Origin: Petrimonas sulfuriphila
GTDB lineage: Bacteria; Bacteroidota; Bacteroidia; Bacteroidales; Dysgonomonadaceae
Length of the DNA stretch: 64,000 bases
NCBI RefSeq assembly: GCF_051201015.1
Contig: NZ_JBPEHI010000001.1
Strand: one strand, 5' to 3'
Under the pieces are notes generated by a model, which saw only the letters and a program-made list of their open reading frames with translations, was not told the DNA's origin and did no database searches. Positions within the stretch are counted from its first letter, which is position 1, and each line of letters opens with the position of its first letter. Positions 49,053 through 57,964 of this stretch are shown here, piece by piece. Made by a program: the position numbers and the translations under genes.

Positions 49053-50492
49053 TTACTTGATTGACCCTGTGTTGTCGTCAAAATGCAACGTGGCCACCTG
49101 GCCGGCTGTAACTGCAACTGCTGCTTGATCACCGCCATCATTTCGGTATTCGATCGTTGTGTTATAAACATTAAATTCAGCCTGCCACCAATCGGGAATC
49201 CAGGGATGGGATACGTACATACGCAGATTGCCGCTTGTTGTTGTCGGAGGCGAAACAACGGTTCGGGTGTCCAGATTGACTGTAAACAAGTTGGATGCTT
49301 TATCTTTGTCCCAGCCACCATAGGTGTCACCCATGCCGAAAACTTTCACCGGGACAACAGACAATTTTTTCTCATTGTTACGCAAATCAAGCACGATAGT
49401 GTAAATCCCCGTCTCGGCGATTGACATGTTGCCGCCACTTTCGGTAACTGCAATGCCATTGGAATCGAAAGAAGTAATTTCTCCAAATCCAAGATTGGTA
49501 TTTCCCCAGTTGGCATTGGATAGTTTGAATCCTTTTCCCGCCTCAAGGGAGAGAATCTTCCAGTATAAACCCTCATTTCCCCCTGCCACTTTGTGCATCT
49601 CTGCCGCTGCCTTGGTGCCGGGAGTATCCCATCCGTATGAGGTGGCATCGCCCACCAGATACATTTTTTCCGGATATTCCGGCGGGACAACCGCTTCACC
49701 GATGATGTCGAAGGAGGCATTGTAGGCACGGCTTCTTAAGTCGTACTGGATGGTGAAGTCAAACTCACCCCCTACTTCTGTGGTGAAGTCGGGACCTCCG
49801 GGCCTTACCTGGCTCATTGCATTTTCGATTAGCGGTGCTTGAGCGTTTCCGAAATTTCCAAGGTCGGTAAATATTTTAGCAGTTCCATCGGAGGTGTTTA
49901 CAGTGTTGCCCCAATCTCCGTTATATCTGAATTTGTATACGCCGGGGGTCATGTTGATGTTCCCCTTCCAGGTTACTGTCAGCTTGTTATCATAGGATAC
50001 CTCCTCGAAAGTTGTTTCACCATTCCAACCCTGTGGGGTGGCAGCTCCAATTGCACCATAGGCGATGGGAAGAATATTTATTTCCTTTAGTGCAGTGTTT
50101 ACTATAATAAAGTAGAACCCTTCGGTATTCACCGTGAATGCAGGACCATCCTGCACCAGTTCATAAACATTGATATTGTCCGCTTCTCTCACAGCTGAAC
50201 CTTTTCCATAAGAAGATACCAGGTTTAGGTCTGTTGCAATGGAGATGGTAAACTCACCATCAGCCTTCAACCAAGTATAGATCCCCACGAGTTCGGGCAG
50301 TTCTGTCACGTCTCCATCGAGAGGAACTGCTTTTAAAGCCGAGGCCGGGGCCTCTCCGCTGTACACGGTGGCCGAACCGCTGATGTACACCCCTTGTTGA
50401 ATGTCTTCAACAATTGTCCAATTTTCGTTGTCACTGCAATTCGCTAAAAAAGGCAGCAGCAAGAACAATAGATATTTATATAAATGTTTCAT
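49053..50492 (-). CDS. susE: SusE/SusF-type starch-binding surface lipoprotein
   Basis: 479 residues. The lipobox FLANC (Cys ~19) is followed by SDNENW, similar to surface-export signals rich in S and D/E. Successive immunoglobulin-like and carbohydrate-binding modules follow. Repeat-like starts are seen at VYISGSATVYSGEAPASALK (about 35), AYGAIGAATPQGWNGETTFEEV (about 143), YLVGDATSYGWDTPG (about 277) and VFGMGDTYGGWDKDK (about 384). The Trp-rich sites fit maltooligosaccharide binding. Whether it is SusE or SusF cannot be decided; only one is present here. Confidence 0.85.
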   Translation of the reverse strand: MKHLYKYLLFLLLPFLANCSDNENWTIVEDIQQGVYISGSATVYSGEAPASALKAVPLDGDVTELPELVGIYTWLKADGEFTISIATDLNLVSSYGKGSAVREADNINVYELVQDGPAFTVNTEGFYFIIVNTALKEINILPIAYGAIGAATPQGWNGETTFEEVSYDNKLTVTWKGNINMTPGVYKFRYNGDWGNTVNTSDGTAKIFTDLGNFGNAQAPLIENAMSQVRPGGPDFTTEVGGEFDFTIQYDLRSRAYNASFDIIGEAVVPPEYPEKMYLVGDATSYGWDTPGTKAAAEMHKVAGGNEGLYWKILSLEAGKGFKLSNANWGNTNLGFGEITSFDSNGIAVTESGGNMSIAETGIYTIVLDLRNNEKKLSVVPVKVFGMGDTYGGWDKDKASNLFTVNLDTRTVVSPPTTTSGNLRMYVSHPWIPDWWQAEFNVYNTTIEYRNDGGDQAAVAVTAGQVATLHFDDNTGSIK

Positions 50493-50507
50493 TTCTGTTT
50501 AGTTTAT

Positions 50508-52118
50508 TTAATTGGTATATCCGGGGTTTTGGGTCAAGTTGGTGTTCAACGATAACACATCTACCGGGATAGGGAATACGGATCTGTAAGGAGCCGAAAC
50601 CGGCCGGTCTGAAATGGGTTGATGAAATTTGCCGAAGCGGATTAAATCCTGACGCCTGTGCCCTTCCCACGCTAGTTCGAGCAGCCGTTCGTCCAGAATA
50701 TTCTGGAGCGTAGCGGTTCTTGCGGGTGCATCTACTCTTCCGCGTACTTGTTGCAGTTCGGCATCACCGTTTTGTCCGGCTCTCACCAAAGCTTCCGACT
50801 TCATTAGCAGCACATCCGCATAGCGGAACAATACCCAGTCGTTGTGAACCAGCTGACCACCCGCCTGGGCTGTCGGATCAAATTCATATTTAGCCAACCG
50901 GGCACCAGCGGTTTTCTCGTTGGTACTTCCTGATACATCAAGCGCAATGGCATCCGGCTTGTATTCCAGCTCCTTGTCTCCATCCATCACGGGATTGCCG
51001 TCGGGTCCGTAGACCTTCCCCAGAAAATAAGTTTTCTCCATACGGGGATCAACCGCATCTTTTCTAAAGACAGCCAAAGCTTCCTTGGTTGCCGAGGCTC
51101 CGTTCCATCCATCCTGTGAATAGGCTTTAGCGTGCGCATAGTGCCTAGAACGAACAAGATACATGTTGCGGGCTTTATAGAGTACCGGATCCATTGGGAT
51201 GACGAAGATATTCTCTTTCGAACTCTCGTTGGTAATGCTAAAATTCTTCGAAAAATCGCTTTCCAATGTGTATCCCAACTCAGTAATAGAGTCGCAATAT
51301 GCAACGGTGGCCTCCCACGGCGTTTTGTTTGCTCCACCAACATTGAAAGTGGTTGTTCCGTTCGGTATGCCATTATTGTCTGTCCAATCATCATCTGCAT
51401 ATACTTGTGCATTTAATGCCAATTTCGCCATCAGATAGTAGGCAACCGGGCGGGTCATCCGGCCGTAAAATTCACCTTGTTTGGAACTGTTGGCTGTTGA
51501 TAAAAGCGGAATGGATGCTTCCAGTTCTTTCTTTATAAATGCAAAAACTTCCGATCGGCTCGACTGTCTTACGTCGGCTATCTGAACAGAGGCTGTTTCA
51601 ACAATGGGAACCCTTGCATAGAGATCCATCGGGTAATAGTAGTACATGGCTCTGATTGCCTTCACTTCAGCCAGGTAGACGGGAAGAAAGCTGTTTTCCG
51701 GGTCTTCCTCCACCAATGCGTTTAACTTATCGATGGATTGGTTGGTTTTACCGATCACCCGGTATAGATAGTCCCAGCTTCCTTTTACCAGGGAGTTATC
51801 GGTTTTCCAGTTATGTGTGAAAATATCTTGCCACAAACCACCATCAAACCAGTCACCACCACGTGTGGGGAGAAGCGCTTCATCGGCTGTAAAAGTGTTG
51901 AGATCGTAGATTCCCCTGTCTGTGCCGGCCAAGCCCTGGCTTCCTCCGTCTCCGCCAATTTCGGTGTAGAGGCTGGCTACGGTATTCAGATAAATAAGCA
52001 CAGGACTTTTAAATGCTTCGTTCTCGGGCATCTGATCTGCCGGATTTTCATCCAGGTTGCAGCTGAAAAGAACAAATGCAAACGAGAGTAATAAACTGTA
52101 TAATATTTTATTTTTCAT
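50508..52118 (-). CDS. susD: SusD-type starch-binding lipoprotein
   Basis: 536 residues. The lipobox VLFSC (Cys ~20) continues NLDENPADQMPENEAFKS, as in SusD of starch loci. KAIRAMYYYYPMDLYARVPIV (about 170-190) is the TPR helix region, and the C-terminal part has LQNILDERLLELAWEGHRRQDLIRFGKFH. It forms the lid of the SusC transporter encoded 13 bases upstream and hands maltooligosaccharides to it. Neighbouring GH13 enzymes support starch as substrate. Confidence 0.92.
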   Translation of the reverse strand: MKNKILYSLLLSFAFVLFSCNLDENPADQMPENEAFKSPVLIYLNTVASLYTEIGGDGGSQGLAGTDRGIYDLNTFTADEALLPTRGGDWFDGGLWQDIFTHNWKTDNSLVKGSWDYLYRVIGKTNQSIDKLNALVEEDPENSFLPVYLAEVKAIRAMYYYYPMDLYARVPIVETASVQIADVRQSSRSEVFAFIKKELEASIPLLSTANSSKQGEFYGRMTRPVAYYLMAKLALNAQVYADDDWTDNNGIPNGTTTFNVGGANKTPWEATVAYCDSITELGYTLESDFSKNFSITNESSKENIFVIPMDPVLYKARNMYLVRSRHYAHAKAYSQDGWNGASATKEALAVFRKDAVDPRMEKTYFLGKVYGPDGNPVMDGDKELEYKPDAIALDVSGSTNEKTAGARLAKYEFDPTAQAGGQLVHNDWVLFRYADVLLMKSEALVRAGQNGDAELQQVRGRVDAPARTATLQNILDERLLELAWEGHRRQDLIRFGKFHQPISDRPVSAPYRSVFPIPVDVLSLNTNLTQNPGYTN

Positions 52119-52131
52119 AATCTCACTTCAA

Positions 52132-55122
52132 TTAAAAGTTAATACTTAAACCCAGTGAATAGGTGCGGGAAAGCGGATAGAACCTTTTGTCGTCAAGCCC
52201 CAGTTCTTCATTCACCGTGGTACTGTTTATCATTGGAGATAAACCGGAGTAGTTGGTAAATGTGTGCAAATTATTTACAGATGCAGTTAAACGTATAGAA
52301 TTTACCCAATTTTTCATTTTTTCCACATTGAAGTTATAGCCCAGTGTTACATAAGCGATATGCAGGTAATCGCCTTTTTCCAGCCAATAGTCGGTTACCG
52401 TGCTGTCAAAGATTTTCTTCTCGGGAGCATCGGGCAATACATTATAGGTTGGGAATACGTTCATATTCATGTAGGATAATGATGTTCCATTGTAAATTTT
52501 ATGGCCAAAAGCACCGTTCATTTGTGTTTGGATATCGAATGCCTTGTAACGGAAACTGATGTTGGTTCCCATGATCACTTTCGGCATTGCCTGGCCGGCA
52601 AAATACCTGTCGGCTCCGTTGTTCAAATTAATAGCCGGATCCTCATCGAGGTTCAGAATGTTATAGCTATAGCTTCCTAATCCGTCGTTGATTATGCCAT
52701 TTGATTTAGGTAAGTAGAAAACACCCAATGGCTGACCAACAACCTGATAAGTTACGTATGTGTTCCCACCTTGGAATCCTGCACCGTTAATTCTTGCCAG
52801 TTGCATATATTCTGCTGCATTGAGTTCTTGTCCCATGTAGGTTCCGCTTAACGATAAGAGCTTATTTTTCTGGAATGCCATGTTTCCCGATACGGTCAAC
52901 TCCATATCCTCCGTTCTGAGGGGTGTAATACCTAGTGAAACTTCCAAACCGCTATTTTCCATTTCACCTAAATTAGCAAGCAATTTTGGATGCACAAAGG
53001 GAGGTACCGGTACATCGTAGTTATACAGCAAATCTTTTGTCCTGGAGTAATAATAATCGATGGTGGCTGTCAGTTTCCGGTCAAAGAAGGATGCGTCCAT
53101 ACCCACGTCGAACATGTCTTTGGTTTCCCACCTCAAATCGGGATTCGCATTTCTGTTATACCCGTAGGTTACTGTTGGTACTCCGTTGACACTGGTCAAT
53201 CCTGAAGGCCCCATCAGCAAAAGGGAATTGTAGGCACTGATGGCATCCTGATTACCGGTACGTCCGTATCCGACTCTCCATTTAATTTCGTTAATTTCGT
53301 TGATGTCTTTAAGGAAAGATTCCTCGCTCATTACCCACGCCAGAGACGCTGAAGGGAAAAACCCCCATTTGTTGTTCTCTCCTAATTTCGAAGAACCGTC
53401 GAAACGCATATTTACTGTAGCAATATAGCGGTTAGCGTACATGTAGTTCACCCGACCAAGAAATGAGTTCAAACTGTATCCGTTTTTATATGAACTCACA
53501 TCTCCGTACTTTACAACAGCACCGGCAGCCAGGTTGTCATAACCGAAAAAGTTAGTGTCAAATCCACGTGCGTTTGCTCCGAATCCGGTGTAATTGTAGT
53601 TTTGCCCTTCAATCAACGCTAATGCGTCTAAACGGCTGTTTTGGAACATTTTCTTGTAGTTCAGGCTTATGTTACCCATCAGGATATTGCTCTTATTCAT
53701 TCCTCTATAGGCTTTACCTCTGCCTTCCCTTACCCCTTGTTTAATGTTGGTGGGAATGTAGTTCATGTTCTCTTTTGCATTGTAGGTATAAGACCCAAAT
53801 GCGCTTAAATTCAGGTTGTCGTTGATGGCCCATGTTAACCGTCCATTTGTTGACAAATAGGCGTTGTCTTCTTTGTCGCTGATAGTTAAACGACCAAGCG
53901 GGTTGTCCACTTCGTTTGCATTCGGATCTTCCGGCCAGGTGCCATCATCGTTTTGGGTATTGGGAAAAGTGGGGTTGAAAGATGCGGCGGAATAAAACGT
54001 CTTTTGGTAGTCGTTGACATATCTGCTTTCTCTTTTTGAACCAAACATACCCAGATCAAGTTTAAGCTTGTTATCGAAGTAAAGCTGACTACCGTCAATT
54101 TTTGCAGTGTAGTTCCTCATCGAGTTATTTTTGATTATCCCTTTTTGGTCAATGACACCCAAGGATGCTCTGAAATTGGTTTCAGCTGTTCCGCCACCAA
54201 AAGAAATGCGGTGATTTTGTGTGTATCCGGTTTGGAGCATTTCTTGCATGAAGTTGGTGTTGGCGCCCTTGTCCAATGCGTTGGCGTATCCCATCGACTC
54301 CACGGCAGCTCTGTAACCGTCGGCGTTCAACATGTTGATGGTTTTGTAAACATCTTCAACGCCGAAAGTCCCGTCATAATTGATGGATTTTGTTCCGGCT
54401 TTTCCTTTTTGTGTGGTAACAACAATCACACCACTTGCTCCTCTCGAGCCGTACTGTGCTGTTTCCGAGGCGTCTTTTAAGATGGTGAAACTTTCGATGT
54501 CGGATGGAGAAAGAGCATTCAACAATGCCAGGTCGCCAAACACCCCGTCAATCACTACAAGGGGGTCATTTCCTCCTGATAACGAGGTTGTTCCGCGAAT
54601 CCTGATGGCGCTTCCCGCTGTCGGGTCGCCGCCAGTCTTCTGGATATTTACTCCGGCTACTTTTCCTTTAAGGGCATCCAGCGGATTCACGATAACCCCG
54701 GCGTTCATGTCTTCTCTTCCAACCTTTTCCACGGCACCGGATATGGTACGTGTACTTCCTGTTGCATAACCGATTACCACCACTTCATCCAGCAATTCCA
54801 TGTCTTCTTGCAGGATAACTTCTATGCTGTTTCTGTTTTGAATGGCTATCGTTTGGGTTATATAACCCACATAAGAGATAACGAGTGTTCCATTACCCGG
54901 AGCCTGGATGGAAAAATTCCCGTCGTAATCCGTTACCACACCCGAGGTTGTTCCTTGTAAAAGGATACTGGCTCCGATGATCGGTTCGCCCGCAACATCT
55001 TTTACCGTTCCCCGCACATTTATCGTAGAGCCCGTTTGAGCGCTGACCGATAAAATCATTAGCATGCTCGACAACACTGTCATCAAGAACGCTTTCGTAC
55101 TTTTTTTGAAATTTACATGCAT
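52132..55122 (-). CDS. susC: SusC-type TonB-dependent receptor of the starch locus
   Basis: 996 residues. The signal peptide ends LSVSAQ (about 29). A carboxypeptidase-regulatory-like domain follows (VRGTVKDVAGEPIIGASILLQGTTSG, to about 105), then ELLDEVVVIGYATG, a plug with LKGKVAGVNIQ, VVIDGVFGD and TILKDASETAQYGSRGASGVI, and a barrel ending in Phe (LGLSINF). It imports maltodextrins with SusD. It is the first gene of the operon 55122-45185 and has a promoter and a LacI-type palindrome upstream. Confidence 0.94.
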   Translation of the reverse strand: MHVNFKKSTKAFLMTVLSSMLMILSVSAQTGSTINVRGTVKDVAGEPIIGASILLQGTTSGVVTDYDGNFSIQAPGNGTLVISYVGYITQTIAIQNRNSIEVILQEDMELLDEVVVIGYATGSTRTISGAVEKVGREDMNAGVIVNPLDALKGKVAGVNIQKTGGDPTAGSAIRIRGTTSLSGGNDPLVVIDGVFGDLALLNALSPSDIESFTILKDASETAQYGSRGASGVIVVTTQKGKAGTKSINYDGTFGVEDVYKTINMLNADGYRAAVESMGYANALDKGANTNFMQEMLQTGYTQNHRISFGGGTAETNFRASLGVIDQKGIIKNNSMRNYTAKIDGSQLYFDNKLKLDLGMFGSKRESRYVNDYQKTFYSAASFNPTFPNTQNDDGTWPEDPNANEVDNPLGRLTISDKEDNAYLSTNGRLTWAINDNLNLSAFGSYTYNAKENMNYIPTNIKQGVREGRGKAYRGMNKSNILMGNISLNYKKMFQNSRLDALALIEGQNYNYTGFGANARGFDTNFFGYDNLAAGAVVKYGDVSSYKNGYSLNSFLGRVNYMYANRYIATVNMRFDGSSKLGENNKWGFFPSASLAWVMSEESFLKDINEINEIKWRVGYGRTGNQDAISAYNSLLLMGPSGLTSVNGVPTVTYGYNRNANPDLRWETKDMFDVGMDASFFDRKLTATIDYYYSRTKDLLYNYDVPVPPFVHPKLLANLGEMENSGLEVSLGITPLRTEDMELTVSGNMAFQKNKLLSLSGTYMGQELNAAEYMQLARINGAGFQGGNTYVTYQVVGQPLGVFYLPKSNGIINDGLGSYSYNILNLDEDPAINLNNGADRYFAGQAMPKVIMGTNISFRYKAFDIQTQMNGAFGHKIYNGTSLSYMNMNVFPTYNVLPDAPEKKIFDSTVTDYWLEKGDYLHIAYVTLGYNFNVEKMKNWVNSIRLTASVNNLHTFTNYSGLSPMINSTTVNEELGLDDKRFYPLSRTYSLGLSINF

Positions 55123-55253
55123 GTTTGTTAACGTTGTAAGATTAACTGATTTATACTTTTCTACTCTCTACTTTTTTCGCAGAATTACATTAATTATAAG
55201 TAAATGACGGCAAATGTGTTCTCATTTATTCATATTAATTTCCACTCTTGACA

Positions 55254-55261
55254 CAAAAGTA
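55254..55261 (-). promoter_or_regulatory. -7 promoter element of the sus operon (TACTTTTG)
   Basis: TACTTTTG on the minus strand, about 130 bases upstream of the susC ATG. No clear -33 box is seen, which would suit a promoter needing an activator. Confidence 0.5.
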
Positions 55262-55277
55262 AGGTTAAAACAAAAAA

Positions 55278-55329
55278 TTGCACGGATAAAACAGTGTTTT
55301 AACTGTATTTACCTGTGCAAACGATTGCA
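55278..55329. promoter_or_regulatory. Dyad region with a LacI/MalR-type operator upstream of susC
   Basis: TGCAAACGATTGCA (55316-55329) is a near-palindrome of the LacI-family maltose-regulator type (TGCAA / TTGCA arms). It is joined to a larger dyad: TTGCAC (55278-55283) with GTGCAA (55315-55320), enclosing ACAGT-gttttA-ACTGT. It lies upstream of the -7 element, as an activator site would. Confidence 0.5.
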
Positions 55330-55409
55330 TTTTTAAGTGTAAAAAATAAACTATCAGTAATTTACGGTTTTTGAACGAGTGCCTTATGGTAGGAAAAAGA
55401 CGGAGGTTT

Positions 55410-56426
55410 TCACTTTTTGTTTTTGGATTTTTTGATCAGGTTTTTGCTTTTTCCGGAAATGGCTCTCCGTAATCCGATAAGGAATCGTTTGCTTGGGTTG
55501 GATTTTATATAGGATTCAATATGACGTTGTTTTTTCTCTTCGAGGATCTGGTTGATCTCGATAAGAATACCTGATTCTTCCACGTCTCCGAATTCGTCGT
55601 TTATGGAAGTTCCGAAGAAACGCATGGTGGGTGACAATCCCATGTAGGCATTGATGAGCGGTGGAATGTTTAACCCGAAGCTGCGGACTTCCCGGTTCAG
55701 AACCTTGTAGTCTTCCTTGAAGTTTTTCCCTTTAAACAGGTGTTTCATCTTGCCTGTATCGGTATTGGTGACAAGTTGGCTGATTGGGGTGACTAGTTTG
55801 TCCGGGTCGGGAAAATGCAGGTGCATAAAATACAAGATCATGTTGCGGGCTTCTTTGTTATAGGTCCCGTACATGGTTACTTTTCCGAAAAAATACCTCA
55901 TTGAAGGATCAATTACCGTGAGTGCGCCCAGGCCGTCCCAAAGATTATCAAGTGCAAAGATGCCTTTGCGGCTGTGTAAGGTAGATTGATACTCGAGAGA
56001 GACGAACGATCGGCCTAATTCTACGGTGTACGGCAAGTAGTTTTGCAGGAAATCATCGGAGAAGTTTAATAAATGAGCGGTGGCGAGCATCGGCTTACCC
56101 TTCTCATCAAAATCTACTTTTTTACCCATAATGAAGCGGTATCCGCCTAGAATCTCTTCCTTTTCCGGATCCCAGACAATAAGTTGATGATACGGATGCT
56201 CCATAAGGTCGTATTTGTCGATATCGGCTTCTAGTCCGGTTCCTCCTCCATAGTGACGGAAAGCAATTTCACGTAGCCGCCCCACTTCCCTCATGAGATT
56301 AGGCGAATCGTGGGCAGTGAAGATGTAAATTTCGTTGTTGGCCTTGTTGGTGGATCGTATTCTTTTTCCTACGGTTAGTTCGTTTTTTATGACGGCTTTA
56401 TCAATCGGATCGATGATTTTTTCCAT
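55410..56426 (-). CDS. glsB: GlsB-type N-acyltransferase of glycine/ornithine-lipid synthesis
   Basis: 338 residues of the GNAT-like acyltransferase family that covers OlsB and Bacteroides GlsB. It has VGRLREIAFRHYGGGTGLEADIDKYDLMEHPYHQLIVWD, EILGGYRFIMG and YTVELGRSFVSLEYQ, followed by the GIFALDNLWDGLGA segment. A basic C-terminal tail ends KSKNLIKKSKNKK. In Bacteroides thetaiotaomicron GlsB adds the N-acyl chain of glycine lipids; assignment here is by pattern and by its GlsA neighbour, 6 bases away. Confidence 0.82.
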   Translation of the reverse strand: MEKIIDPIDKAVIKNELTVGKRIRSTNKANNEIYIFTAHDSPNLMREVGRLREIAFRHYGGGTGLEADIDKYDLMEHPYHQLIVWDPEKEEILGGYRFIMGKKVDFDEKGKPMLATAHLLNFSDDFLQNYLPYTVELGRSFVSLEYQSTLHSRKGIFALDNLWDGLGALTVIDPSMRYFFGKVTMYGTYNKEARNMILYFMHLHFPDPDKLVTPISQLVTNTDTGKMKHLFKGKNFKEDYKVLNREVRSFGLNIPPLINAYMGLSPTMRFFGTSINDEFGDVEESGILIEINQILEEKKQRHIESYIKSNPSKRFLIGLRRAISGKSKNLIKKSKNKK

Positions 56427-56432
56427 ACTTAA

Positions 56433-57269
56433 TTAATCTCTTTTTTGGGGTAAATTGTAAACAACGGTTTTTATCTCTTCCGCCCATTGCAGGTGGCTTT
56501 TTGATTTATTCAACGATTGCCAGGGTATGGGTTCTCCAAAAGTGATGTGGAATGTTTGACCTTTGTTCTTGAACATTTCGCCTGGCAGGTATATAAGTTC
56601 TATATTGAATTTTAGTCCCAATGATTTGCGGATATTGGCAAAATTATAAAAGAAGTCTGAGTTTTTCGCGTCGAAATGGACGGGGATAATATCCCTTTTG
56701 TGTTCAATAGCTTTTACGACAAAGTTTTTCATCCATTCCAGATCCTTTATCCGTCCGTTCTGTTTTCGGGAACACAATCCGGCGGGGAAGGTAATGATTT
56801 GGTTGTCTGACGTGTAGGCTTCGTTTATGGCAGCGGCCGATAGTTTGGCCTGTGAACCATATTTGTTGACCGGAACAAAAATGGATTCGAGGTTCCTGAT
56901 GTTTAACAAAACATCGTTAACCAGGTATTTGATTTTCCCCTTATATTTTTCCCCTAAATAAGCCGATAGGCAAATCCCGTCCAGGCCACCCAGCGGGTGA
57001 TTGGAAGCAAAAACAAATTTTCCCTCCGCGGGAATATTTTCTTCCCCGTGGATTTTTAGGTTGACTTTAAACTCTTTATCCACCAGGGCGAGCATAAAAT
57101 CAACACCCTGCTTATCCCGGTTACGCTCGATGATCGCATTTAATTCATCCTGATGAATGGTGCGCTTTAAATAATTAACGACAAATTTGGGGATTTTCTT
57201 GTAGTGTTTTTTTGCTTTAGCCTGCAAAACACCATCGATATCTAATTTGAAATCAGTTTTTTCCGACAT
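56433..57269 (-). CDS. glsA: GlsA-type O-acyltransferase (PlsC fold)
   Basis: 278 residues of the PlsC family. The catalytic NHPLGGLDG (H-x4-D form, about 89-97) is followed by VNDVLLNIRNLESIFVPVNKYGSQ. The GxxS/EG-type site appears as ITFPAGLCSRKQNGRIKDL (about 159-177), and IPVHFDAKNS ends the domain core. It would esterify the hydroxy-acyl chain of the N-acyl amino acid lipid made by GlsB. It is first in the two-gene minus-strand operon and probably starts at the promoter at 57291. Confidence 0.82.
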   Translation of the reverse strand: MSEKTDFKLDIDGVLQAKAKKHYKKIPKFVVNYLKRTIHQDELNAIIERNRDKQGVDFMLALVDKEFKVNLKIHGEENIPAEGKFVFASNHPLGGLDGICLSAYLGEKYKGKIKYLVNDVLLNIRNLESIFVPVNKYGSQAKLSAAAINEAYTSDNQIITFPAGLCSRKQNGRIKDLEWMKNFVVKAIEHKRDIIPVHFDAKNSDFFYNFANIRKSLGLKFNIELIYLPGEMFKNKGQTFHITFGEPIPWQSLNKSKSHLQWAEEIKTVVYNLPQKRD

Positions 57270-57290
57270 AATGACTTTCCTACGGACTTA

Positions 57291-57298
57291 CAAAAATA
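57291..57298 (-). promoter_or_regulatory. -7 promoter element of the glycine-lipid operon (TATTTTTG)
   Basis: TATTTTTG on the minus strand, 22 bases before the GlsA ATG. A TTG about 22 bases further upstream (57321-57323) may be the -33 box. Confidence 0.5.
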
Positions 57299-57445
57299 CA
57301 AAATAATTAAGAATAAAGGACAAGCAGATCTCATTTATTTAAAACGGTAGAAATATTCTACACTATTTTATGGGATTAAATAGTGTGTAAGTTGCATCTA
57401 ATCAGCATTTAAAGAACTTGTTGATAACTTTATTAAAAATAATGT

Positions 57446-57477
57446 GTGGAAAAGTGGGGGAAAGTGGATTTATTTTG
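57446..57477 (+). promoter_or_regulatory. Probable MraZ-binding boxes and promoter of the dcw cluster
   Basis: AAAGTGG occurs at 57451-57457 and again at 57461-57467, exactly 10 bases apart. A third GTGG lies at 57446-57449. This is the tandem AAAGTGG-N3 arrangement known for MraZ boxes. A near-consensus -7 (TATTTTG, 57471-57477) follows immediately, so bound MraZ would sit on the promoter. Confidence 0.65.
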
Positions 57478-57513
57478 TAATTTTACCGCAAAAATCATAG
57501 AATTAAGAATATA

Positions 57514-57957
57514 GTGTTGCAATTCCTGGGAAATATTGAAGCAAAAACCGATGCGAAGGGGCGGATATTTGTGCCGGCAGTTTTTCGTAAGCGTCTGCAG
57601 GGTGCAGAAGAAGAGTTTTTGGTGCTTCGCAAGGATATTTTTCAGGATTGTTTGGTACTTTATCCCGGTACAGTCTGGGAAAACGAGATCGAAACACTCA
57701 GGAGCCGGCTCAACAAGTGGAACAAGGAGCAACAGCAGGTTTTCCGTCAGTTTGTGCTCGACGCCGAACGGATTGAAATGGATGCAAGCGGGCGAATTTT
57801 AATCCCTAAGCGCTATATGGTGCTGGTGGGTATCGAATCTGAAGTTCGTTTTCTGGGTGTGGATAATACTATTGAGATATGGGCGAAAGAAAAACTCGAA
57901 AAGCCGTTGGTTGATCCCGATGAGTTTTCAGAAAGGTTGCAAGAGCTGATGTCCTGA
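57514..57957 (+). CDS. mraZ: MraZ, regulator of the division and cell-wall cluster
   Basis: 147 residues with two SpoVT/AbrB-like halves. The first is LGNIEAKTDAKGRIFVPAVFRKRL (about 4-27) and the second RIEMDASGRILIPKRYM (about 88-104), each with the D-x-x-G-R-I-x-x-P motif. MraZ forms rings and binds repeats upstream of its own operon, usually repressing it. No ATG is available. The start is a GTG at 57514 with a TTG following, giving MLQFLGNIE, close to the family N-terminus. Confidence 0.92.
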   Translation: MLQFLGNIEAKTDAKGRIFVPAVFRKRLQGAEEEFLVLRKDIFQDCLVLYPGTVWENEIETLRSRLNKWNKEQQQVFRQFVLDAERIEMDASGRILIPKRYMVLVGIESEVRFLGVDNTIEIWAKEKLEKPLVDPDEFSERLQELMS

Positions 57958-57964
57958 TGTGTCC

